The position numbers were made by a program, and so were the translations under genes. From an uncultured bacterium (GTDB lineage Bacteria; Actinomycetota; Coriobacteriia; Coriobacteriales; Coriobacteriaceae): DNA of 5,468 bases. Each line of letters opens with the position of its first letter. Positions within the stretch are counted from its first letter, which is position 1. The notes under the pieces were generated by a model that searched no databases, was not told the origin of the DNA, and saw nothing but the letters and a program-made list of their open reading frames with translations. The stretch spans positions 1 through 5,468 of the forward strand of contig CAJMPF010000128.1 in the NCBI GenBank assembly GCA_905215195.1, in the 5' to 3' direction. Shown piece by piece: positions 1 to 5,278 of the stretch.

Positions 1-58
1 TGCGCATCGCGTCGCAGATTTCGGGATCAACAGCCTTGATGGATTCGAAATCAATCAT
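1..58 (-). CDS. glyA: Start of a gene resembling serine hydroxymethyltransferase (partial, 5' end only)
   Basis: Only the first 19 codons are inside the window; the gene runs off the left edge. The visible N-terminus reads MIDFESIKAVDPEICDAMR. The 'K-x-VDPEI-x-x-AM' pattern resembles the first helix of bacterial serine hydroxymethyltransferase, the PLP enzyme that converts serine and tetrahydrofolate to glycine and methylene-tetrahydrofolate in the cytosol. The ATG at 58 is supported by a purine-rich ribosome site (AAGGCAGG, 74-67, 8 bases before the start) and by a strong promoter just upstream. No PLP-lysine or other catalytic motif is visible, so the call rests on about 19 residues. It is a separate transcription unit from the purine genes, lying beyond their terminator. 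Confidence 0.55.
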   Translation of the reverse strand, partial: MIDFESIKAVDPEICDAMR

Positions 59-90
59 AGTCCGTACCTGCCTTCTTGATATGATAAATT

Positions 91-119
91 ATTATACGCT
101 CGAAATTTGACAAAAGCAA
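91..119 (-). promoter_or_regulatory. Sigma-70/SigA-type promoter for the glyA-like gene
   Basis: On the minus strand a perfect -10 box TATAAT (96-91) lies 17 bases from a partial -35 box TTGCTT (119-114). The surroundings are AT-rich compared with the coding DNA. The predicted transcription start is near 84, giving a leader of about 25 bases before the ATG at 58, which contains the ribosome site. An alternative -35, TTGTCA, sits only 11 bases from the -10, which is too close. Confidence 0.8.
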
Positions 120-142
120 GACCCCGTGATTCAAATGATCGA

Positions 143-164
143 CGGAATATGCCCGAATATTCCG
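143..164. repeat. Inverted repeat with three phased GAATA(T) boxes
   Basis: CGGAATAT (143-150) and ATATTCCG (157-164) form a perfect 8-base inverted repeat around a 6-base centre. On the plus strand GAATA recurs at 145, 155 and 164, steps of 10 and 9 bases, about one helical turn each. The element sits between the T-tract of the upstream operon's terminator and the -35 box of the glyA-like promoter. It could be a repressor or activator operator for that promoter, or a second hairpin of a tandem terminator. No T-run follows it on the minus strand (TCGATCATTTGAAT), which favours the operator reading slightly. Confidence 0.5.
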
Positions 165-206
165 AATAAAAGAAAGAGAAGAGGCCGAATGATTCAACCT
201 CTTCTC
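165..206 (-). terminator. Intrinsic terminator of the ssnA-ygfK-ferredoxin unit
   Basis: GAGAAGAGG (206-198 read on the minus strand) pairs perfectly with CCTCTTCTC (184-176), a 9-bp stem with a 13-base loop. It is followed at once by a T-rich stretch, TTTCTTTTATT (175-165). It starts 22 bases after the ferredoxin stop codon. Stem plus U-tract is the textbook Rho-independent form and ends the minus-strand operon. Confidence 0.88.
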
Positions 207-228
207 CATGCTTGTGTGCGGCGACGGA

Positions 229-567
229 TTACTTGCTCTCCGCCGGAGCCTTCGGCGCGACAGGCGCGGCGGGCTTTGCGGCCGCCGGAGCCTTCTTCAC
301 CTTATCCAGCTTGTTGCGCGGCGCGCGGCGATCACGCATGGTGATGGCCTTCTTCGGGCACTTCGCCGCGCACAGGCCACAGCCCGTGCACTTTGAGCGA
401 TCCACGCGGGCGATGCCATCGACCAGCGCAATGGCACCGTGGGGGCAGGCCGTGACGCAGGCGCCCCAGCCAATGCAGCCTTCGCTGCAGCGGGCGTCGC
501 CGCCTGCGGAGGCGCAACCGCTTCCGCAGGCAACGTAGGCCACGTTATGTTGAATGGATTTGGCCAT
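229..567 (-). CDS. RnfB-like double [4Fe-4S] ferredoxin, 112 aa
   Basis: This is a small soluble electron carrier. Cysteines C27-x3-C31-x5-C37-x3-C41-P form the first cluster site. The usual fourth-position Cys of 'C-x2-C-x2-C' is Trp34 (CIGWGAC), so C27 probably completes the set, as in the ferredoxin part of RnfB. C60-x2-C63-x2-C66-x3-C70-P is a standard second site. Two extra cysteines (C14, C18) lie in the N-terminal segment, which also recalls RnfB. Residues after about 85 form a Lys/Ala/Pro-rich tail with repeated KAPA units and no predicted fold. There is no signal peptide or membrane helix. The ATG at 567 is 11 bases after the ygfK stop, and a weak ribosome site (AGGCGAG) overlaps that stop, suggesting translational coupling. 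It is the last gene before the terminator. The likely job, by inference, is to pass electrons to or from YgfK or another enzyme of the pathway. The natural partner is not shown by sequence. Confidence 0.85.
   Translation of the reverse strand: MAKSIQHNVAYVACGSGCASAGGDARCSEGCIGWGACVTACPHGAIALVDGIARVDRSKCTGCGLCAAKCPKKAITMRDRRAPRNKLDKVKKAPAAAKPAAPVAPKAPAESK
240..295. repeat. 14-base direct repeat inside the ferredoxin tail
   Basis: The 14-mer ccgccggagccttc occurs at 240-253 and 282-295. In the ferredoxin frame both copies encode K-A-P-A, in KKAPAAAK and PKAPAESK. It explains the low-complexity C-terminal tail, and such repeats can change tail length by slippage or recombination. Confidence 0.75.
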
Positions 568-578
568 AAGAGACTCGC

Positions 579-3578
579 CTATTTCTTAAGAAGGTACGAA
601 TAGTTGTCGCGCACAGCCCTGATGGTCAGGCGGACGGCCTCGGGAAGACCGGTGTTGACGGCATCGACCGAGACGGTGCGGACCGTGCCGGCGACGCGAA
701 CCTTAAAGTGGTCCTCGTCCACGGCCAGGAAGCCCTCGTTCTCGGAGTTCTCCATGTCCTCCTCGCTCCAGAACAGGGTGAGCTTGTCCTTGTAGGGACG
801 ACCCTCCTGGTAAGGGCAGAACACGGCGCAGTTGCCGCACTCGTTGCACATGCCGTCGACATGGACGACCTGATGCTTGGCCAGACCCGGCACCTTAATT
901 GCCACGTTGGCGCGGTTGGGGCACACGTCGCAGCAGACCTCGCACACCGAGCCGCAGCCCAGGCAGCGGGTCTTGGTGCAGTTGCGCTTGTCGCGGCACA
1001 GCGACCCCTTGCGCTCGTAGCAGGTGTCCTCGCGGCCGGCCTGCTCGTTGCAGTCGGCGTACTTGTTAAAGTCCACACCGGCGATGGCACGGGCGACCTC
1101 GGCGGCATCGGCGATAGCCTCGACCACGGTGGCAGGACCGCGACGGCAGTCGCCGGCAGCCCAAACGCCCTCGACGCCGGTGGAGGTGGCGGCAAGACGG
1201 CCGCGACGGTCGTGCTCGACGCCCGCGGCATCGTACAGGCTGGCATCGATGCCCTCGCCCACGGCGCAGATCACCGTGGTGGCGGAAAGCTCGACGGTCT
1301 CGCCCGTGGCGACGGGGCTGCGACGGCCGCTTGCATCCGGCTCGCCAAGCTCCATAACATCGCAGGTCAGCACGGAGCCGTTGAGTGCCTTGGGCGCCAG
1401 CAGCTCGCAGAGCTCAACGCCGTCGGCAAGAGCAAGATCAAGCTCTTCCTCGTCAGCGGGCATCTGCTTCTTGGTGCGGCGGTAGACCAGGCGCACGTTC
1501 TTCACGCCGGCCAGGCGCTTGGCCACGCGGGCCGCGTCCATGGCGGTGTTGCCGGCGCCAATGACCACGACGTCCTCGCCCAGCTCGAGTTTCTCGCCCT
1601 TCTTGGCGGCCTCGAGGAACTCCAGCACATCGAGCTCGGCACCCTCGCCCAAGCCCGCAGAGCCGGGCATCCAGGCACCGGTGGCCACGACCACGTCAGT
1701 AAAGCCTTGAGCCTTGAGTTCGTCGATGGAATCAACGCGAGCGTTGAGCTGCACCTTGGCGCCAAAGGCCAGGCAGAGCTCGGCATCGTGGGAGATATCG
1801 TCGCTCGCGATACGGAACTCGGGAATCACGTGACGGACCACGCCGCCGAGAGAGTCGCGGGCCTCGAAGATGGTGACGGGCACGCCGGCACGCGTCAGGA
1901 AGAACGCCGTCGCCAGGCCGGCCGGGCCGCCGCCGATAACGGCAACGTTGCGCTCGCCGTCGTTTGCGATGGCCTGGGCGCGCAGCTTGGGCAGCACGGC
2001 GGTCATGGCCTCGCGGGCGGCCTTGAGCTTGCTGGCGCGAATCTGGGCGCCCTCGGGCTCGTAAAATGCACGCTCGCAGGCACGGCCGCAGGGATGCGGG
2101 CAGATGGTGCCGGTAATGAACGGCAGGGCGTTGCGCTCGATGATGATGTTGAGCGCGTCCTCGTAGCGGCCCTCGTCAACAGCCGCCAAGTAGGCGGGAA
2201 TATCCTGCTGGATGGGGCAGCTCGTGCGGCACGGCGTGGTAAAGCAGTCGGAAAGCGGGCTCTTGCCGGCAACCTTGCGGTCGGGTAGCGGGCGCAGCGG
2301 CTTCTTGTAGAGCGGGTTGGTGAGCGAATCGGTCTGAATCGCAGTCACGGCCTCGAGAGAGACGCCCGCGAACGGCTTACCATCCAGGTCGGTAAACTCG
2401 CCTGCCATCTGGCTAAAGCGCTCGTAGCCACCGGGCTTGAGCACGTCGGTCGCCAGGGTGACAGGCCAAATGCCGGCATCGTACAGGGCGCGGATGTTGT
2501 AGACCGTAGCACCGCCGGAGTAGCTGATGCGCAGCTTGCCATCGAACTGCTCGGTAATGCGACGGGCGGCCTCGATGGTCAGCGAGAACAGCGAACGGCC
2601 GGACATGTACATCTCGGTGGAAGGCAGCTCGTTCCTCGTCACATCGACGGGGAAGGTGTTGGTAAGCTTGACGCCAAACTCAAGACCGCGCTCGGCGCAC
2701 AGGGCAATCAGGCGCTCGAACATGGGCACGGCGTCAGCCCACTGCAGGTCCTCGCGGAAGTGTGTGTCATCGAAGACGATGTAGTCGAAGCCCAGCTCGT
2801 TGAGGCGCTGGCGGGCAAACTCATAGCCCAGCAGCGTGGGGTTGCACTTGATGTAGGTGTTGAGGCCCTTCTCGGTGATCAGATAGGTCGCGATGCGCTC
2901 GATCTCGGCGGGCGGGCAGCCGTGCAGGGTAGACTCGGTGATGGAGTTGGAAACGCGTGCCGGGATGGACTCGACAAACGCGGCATCGACATGCTCAAAC
3001 TTGTCCAGGTTGGCGAGCGCCCAGGCACGGCACTCGTTCCAGACGTCAGAGCCGCTGGCGTCCTTCATGCCCTCGATGTAGGCGTCGACCTTGGGGCTCT
3101 TGATACCCTCCAGGTCATAGCCCACGGACATGTTAAAGACAAAGCCGTCCGGGCTACCCAGGCCGTACTCGCGAGCGATGAGGTGGCAGGCAAACCATGC
3201 CTTCACGTACTCGGCAAAGGCCTGCGGAACCTCGAGCTCGGTCGACCACTCACAGTTGTAGCACTCGTCCTGCGCCACGATGCAGGGTTTGTTCACACAC
3301 TTGGAAAGCTCCTCGCCGTCCATAACCTGAACGGTCTTGAGCTCAAAGAAGCGGGAGCCGGCCACGTAGGATGCCACGATGTTCTGGGCCAGCTGCGTAT
3401 TGGGGCCGGCGGCCGGGCCAAACGGAGTCTCGATGCGCTCGTCAAAAATGGGAAGCGCGCCCTCCTGGTTGGCCGTGACCATCTTGCGCACGCCAAAGAT
3501 GGCGCCCTGAGTCTTGTGCTCCTCGATGATCCAGTTCATCAGCTGCGAAAACGGGATCGGCCTCATGATGTCGCTCAT
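579..3578 (-). CDS. ygfK: YgfK, multi-domain Fe-S flavin oxidoreductase ('putative selenate reductase subunit'), 999 aa
   Basis: The protein is close to E. coli YgfK (about 1030 aa) along its length, starting with the shared DIMRPIPF. Residues 1-420 resemble an FMN-type TIM barrel of the dihydroorotate/dihydropyrimidine dehydrogenase kind (GPAAGPNTQLAQN at 54-66, SGGA at 354-357). Residues 445-501 carry a GltD-like double-cluster cysteine set (C445, C450, C454, C493, C497, C501). Residues 546-835 are a GltD-like pyridine-nucleotide flavoprotein with VIGGGPAG (547-554) for FAD, VIGAGNTAMD (672-681) for NAD(P)H and an AAGD motif (807-810). The C-terminus has two [4Fe-4S] sites (C872, C875, C879, C882 or C883, C886; and C911, C914, C917, C921). 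The start at 3578 is chosen because AGGAG (3589-3585) lies 6 bases upstream; the frame is open for 41 more codons but that stretch is Arg-rich, lacks homology and falls in the spacer. The selenate-reductase label is historical. ygfK is also a conserved member of the anaerobic purine/urate catabolic cluster, and its place beside ssnA supports a redox role there. The substrate is not known from sequence. Confidence 0.93.
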   Translation of the reverse strand: MSDIMRPIPFSQLMNWIIEEHKTQGAIFGVRKMVTANQEGALPIFDERIETPFGPAAGPNTQLAQNIVASYVAGSRFFELKTVQVMDGEELSKCVNKPCIVAQDECYNCEWSTELEVPQAFAEYVKAWFACHLIAREYGLGSPDGFVFNMSVGYDLEGIKSPKVDAYIEGMKDASGSDVWNECRAWALANLDKFEHVDAAFVESIPARVSNSITESTLHGCPPAEIERIATYLITEKGLNTYIKCNPTLLGYEFARQRLNELGFDYIVFDDTHFREDLQWADAVPMFERLIALCAERGLEFGVKLTNTFPVDVTRNELPSTEMYMSGRSLFSLTIEAARRITEQFDGKLRISYSGGATVYNIRALYDAGIWPVTLATDVLKPGGYERFSQMAGEFTDLDGKPFAGVSLEAVTAIQTDSLTNPLYKKPLRPLPDRKVAGKSPLSDCFTTPCRTSCPIQQDIPAYLAAVDEGRYEDALNIIIERNALPFITGTICPHPCGRACERAFYEPEGAQIRASKLKAAREAMTAVLPKLRAQAIANDGERNVAVIGGGPAGLATAFFLTRAGVPVTIFEARDSLGGVVRHVIPEFRIASDDISHDAELCLAFGAKVQLNARVDSIDELKAQGFTDVVVATGAWMPGSAGLGEGAELDVLEFLEAAKKGEKLELGEDVVVIGAGNTAMDAARVAKRLAGVKNVRLVYRRTKKQMPADEEELDLALADGVELCELLAPKALNGSVLTCDVMELGEPDASGRRSPVATGETVELSATTVICAVGEGIDASLYDAAGVEHDRRGRLAATSTGVEGVWAAGDCRRGPATVVEAIADAAEVARAIAGVDFNKYADCNEQAGREDTCYERKGSLCRDKRNCTKTRCLGCGSVCEVCCDVCPNRANVAIKVPGLAKHQVVHVDGMCNECGNCAVFCPYQEGRPYKDKLTLFWSEEDMENSENEGFLAVDEDHFKVRVAGTVRTVSVDAVNTGLPEAVRLTIRAVRDNYSYLLKK

Positions 3579-3726
3579 TATGAGCTCCTCTCTGTAACGC
3601 CCGGCGAGACCGCGCGACGGGCGCAAATACGGTGTAGCGCTAGCACAGCGCCGGCGACCCCGCGGAGGTCGCCTATACGCGCATCGAATGCGGCGAAACA
3701 TCCGACGCGCGTGAATCTACTTGTAA
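3579..3726 (-). other. Structured ssnA-ygfK spacer containing the ygfK ribosome site
   Basis: This 148-base GC-rich gap holds several self-complementary segments. The clearest is GGCGACC (3653-3659) with GGTCGCC (3667-3673), a 7-bp stem and 7-base loop. Others are CGCCCG/CGGGCG (3598-3603/3618-3623), GCGCT/AGCGC (3637-3641/3647-3651) and CGCAT/ATGCG (3680-3684/3688-3692) nested inside ACGCGC/GCGCGT (3677-3682/3707-3712, mutually exclusive at the edge). No T-run follows any stem, so none is a standard terminator. The ygfK ribosome site, AGGAG (3589-3585), is at the downstream end, 6 bases before the ATG. I see no convincing promoter, so ygfK is probably cotranscribed with ssnA. The stems may set transcript processing or partial read-through. 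Confidence 0.5.
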
Positions 3727-5082
3727 TTAGTAGGTGCGATCGTTGAGCGTGCTCCAGAGCTTCTTGGACTCAGCCATGGTCCACGCGTTGATCTTTTCCT
3801 CATCAATGCCAACGAACTCGCGATCCTTGTACAGGACGCGGCCGTTAATGATGGTGGTACGGCAGTTTTTGCCCATCATGCCAAAGAGCATGTGGCCGTC
3901 GATGTTCTCCTCGCTCAGCGGCGTAAAGGGCTTGTAGTCCATGACGATGACGTCCGCGGCAGCGCCGGGCTCAAGCACACCGAGCTTGCGATCGAAGTAC
4001 TTGCTGGCCATCTTGGCGTTGTTCTCGAACAGCATGGTCATGGCCTCGCACCAGCCCACGTTGGGCATGGCGGCGTTGTGGCGTTGGATGATCAGGAAGA
4101 CCTTGAGGCTCTCGAGCATGTCGTGGGTGTAGGCGTCGGTGCCCATGCACACGGGGATGCCGCGGCGGAAGAATTCGAGCACGGGGGCGCAGCCCACGGC
4201 GTTGCCCATATTGGATTCGGGGTTGTTGACCAGCCAGGTGCCGGACTCCTTGACGATATCCATCTCGGCGGGCGTCACGTGGATGCAGTGGCCGAGCATA
4301 GTGTCGGGACCAAGCAGGTCGTGCTGCAGCAGGCGCTCGACGGGGCTGATGCCGCCGCGGTTGAGGCGGGAGTCCCACACGTCATTCATGCCCTCGCACA
4401 CGTGGATGTGGAAACCGGTCAGGCCGTTGTTAGCCTCGGCCATCTTGTCCATGGTCTCGTCCGAAAGCGTAAAGGTGGCGTGACCACCAAACATGGCGGC
4501 AATCATGTGGTTGTCGTTATCGCGACGCTCCTTGGCGGCCCACTGGGCAAATTCGGCGTTCTCGGCAATGGCCTGGTCGCATTTTTCATGGCCGCGGCGA
4601 TCGGAGACCTCGTAGCACAGGCACGAACGCATGCCCAGCTCCTGAGCTGCGTCCTTAATGGTAAAGAGGCTACCCGGAATCTCGCAGAAGCTCGCATGGT
4701 GATCGAAGATCGTGGTAACGCCATCGCGGATGGAATCCAGAATCGTGGCATAGGCGCTGGCCTTGGTGCCGTCGAGCGTCAGGTTGTCGTCGATCTTCCA
4801 CCACTGCTGCTCAAGATTCTCCAGGAAGTTGGTGGGGCTGCAGCCCTTAATGGCAAGGCCGCGGGCCAGACCCGAGTAGATGTGGGTGTGGCAGTTGATA
4901 AGTCCGGGCATGATGAGGTTGCCCTGGGCGTCGACGTACTCGGCATCCGGGTACTTGGCCTTGAGCTCGCGCTCGGGGCCCACTTCGACGATCGTATCTC
5001 CGTCAATAGCGACCGCACCGTTGGGAATGAACGGAGTCTGAGCGTTGCGGGTAAAGACGGAACCGTTAGCGACCAGAAGCAT
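3727..5082 (-). CDS. ssnA: SsnA, amidohydrolase-superfamily aminohydrolase, 451 aa
   Basis: This is a cytosolic metal-dependent hydrolase of the chlorohydrolase/cytosine-deaminase-like branch of the amidohydrolase superfamily; E. coli SsnA is about 440 aa. The N-terminal small beta domain (MLLVANGSVFTRN) leads to the metal site PGLINCHTHIYSGL (H65, H67). Further expected metal or catalytic residues are visible: H227 and E230 in HIHVCE, H268 in LGHCIHVT, the NNPESNMGN loop (286-294), and D316 in GTDAYTHD. The C-terminal PGAAADVIV and INGRVLYKD segments are the usual closing beta domain. The core looks intact and full length. The start at 5082 is preferred over the in-frame ATG at 5100 because AAGGGAG lies 5 bases before 5082 and the family begins at this point. 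E. coli ssnA was named for an effect on stationary-phase viability, and the gene is also part of the conserved anaerobic purine/urate catabolic cluster. The exact ring or amine it hydrolyses cannot be told from sequence. It lies upstream of ygfK in the same direction. Confidence 0.93.
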   Translation of the reverse strand: MLLVANGSVFTRNAQTPFIPNGAVAIDGDTIVEVGPERELKAKYPDAEYVDAQGNLIMPGLINCHTHIYSGLARGLAIKGCSPTNFLENLEQQWWKIDDNLTLDGTKASAYATILDSIRDGVTTIFDHHASFCEIPGSLFTIKDAAQELGMRSCLCYEVSDRRGHEKCDQAIAENAEFAQWAAKERRDNDNHMIAAMFGGHATFTLSDETMDKMAEANNGLTGFHIHVCEGMNDVWDSRLNRGGISPVERLLQHDLLGPDTMLGHCIHVTPAEMDIVKESGTWLVNNPESNMGNAVGCAPVLEFFRRGIPVCMGTDAYTHDMLESLKVFLIIQRHNAAMPNVGWCEAMTMLFENNAKMASKYFDRKLGVLEPGAAADVIVMDYKPFTPLSEENIDGHMLFGMMGKNCRTTIINGRVLYKDREFVGIDEEKINAWTMAESKKLWSTLNDRTY

Positions 5083-5094
5083 AAATGCTCCCTT
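5083..5094 (-). promoter_or_regulatory. Ribosome binding site that fixes the ssnA start
   Basis: AAGGGAG (5094-5088 on the minus strand) is 5 bases before ATG 5082. The earlier in-frame ATG at 5100 has no purine-rich site ahead of it; it overlaps the end of a hairpin stem. This supports a 451-residue SsnA over a 457-residue one. Confidence 0.8.
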
Positions 5095-5099
5095 CAACA

Positions 5100-5125
5100 T
5101 CAGAGGCGGGGTTTGACACCTCTGA
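5100..5125 (-). promoter_or_regulatory. Leader hairpin just upstream of the ssnA ribosome site
   Basis: TCAGAGG (5125-5119 on the minus strand) pairs with CCTCTGA (5106-5100), a perfect 7-bp stem with a 12-base loop (TGTCAAACCCCG). It ends 5 bases before the AAGGGAG ribosome site. On the plus strand the same DNA holds TGACA twice (5114-5118 and 5123-5127) with a 4-base gap. It may affect translation or RNA stability, or the TGACA pair could be protein half-sites. No known riboswitch class is recognised. Confidence 0.45.
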
Positions 5126-5230
5126 CATGGCGGAAGTGCGAAGCGCCGGCCTACACCGGAAACGGGCCCTCTCCCGTCAACGCTTCACCAAAGGGACAAG
5201 CCCTTTGAAGTGCGGCTTGGCGCCGCATGG
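5126..5230 (-). other. Remainder of the spacer upstream of ssnA: no gene, small hairpins
   Basis: This GC-rich non-coding DNA lies between the permease-like 3' end and ssnA. Two further stems are visible: ACGGG/CCCGT (5162-5166/5173-5177, 6-base loop) and CAAAGGG/CCCTTTG (5189-5195/5201-5207, 5-base loop). GGCGCC-gcat-GGCGCC lies at 5219-5234 and competes with the strong hairpin at 5231-5262. I find no convincing -35/-10 pair for ssnA on the minus strand, so ssnA may be transcribed from upstream or from a promoter that does not match the consensus. Confidence 0.4.
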
Positions 5231-5262
5231 CGCCGGCGGACGAGGCGATGCGTCCGCCGGCG
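5231..5262. terminator. Strong 12-bp GC hairpin after the permease-like gene (terminator-like, no T-tract)
   Basis: CGCCGGCGGACG (5231-5242) and CGTCCGCCGGCG (5251-5262) form a perfect 12-bp stem with an 8-base loop. It begins 16 bases after the upstream stop codon on the minus strand, the usual place for a terminator. No T-run follows on either strand, so it is not a standard intrinsic terminator. It may instead protect the 3' end of the upstream message or lower read-through into ssnA. Confidence 0.55.
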
Positions 5263-5278
5263 AATAGCACCGAATTGG

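Noticed and set aside
143..164. Inverted repeat as the main terminator of the operon
   Set aside because: The stem at 176-206 is closer to the ferredoxin stop and has the T-tract; this one has none.
708..2288. 526-codon plus-strand open frame antisense to ygfK
   Set aside because: It is a shadow of GC-rich ygfK codons: Ala/Gly/His/Leu-rich translation with no recognisable motif, no ribosome site, and full overlap with a well-supported conserved gene.
579..3578. Selenoprotein or recoded stop in ygfK because of the selenate-reductase name
   Set aside because: The frame is uninterrupted with no internal TGA. The name is historical and does not imply selenocysteine.
3672..3700. Possible minus-strand promoter for ygfK around TATAGG
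   Set aside because: The -10 is poor, and the only -35 candidates are weak and wrongly spaced (15 or 19 bases). Cotranscription with ssnA is simpler.
3579..3701. 41-codon N-terminal extension of ygfK
   Set aside because: The extension is Arg-rich, has no family match and covers the structured spacer. A proper AGGAG site precedes the ATG at 3578, where the E. coli homologue also begins.
5113..5118. TTGACA on the plus strand as a -35 box
   Set aside because: No -10-like hexamer is found 16-18 bases downstream (the region is GC-rich) and no plus-strand gene follows.
3892..5208. 438-codon plus-strand open frame antisense to ssnA, and the 328-codon frame at 2760-3746
   Set aside because: Same cause: both translations are low-information and His/Val/Gly/Ala-rich, lack domains, and lie opposite genes with intact catalytic motifs.
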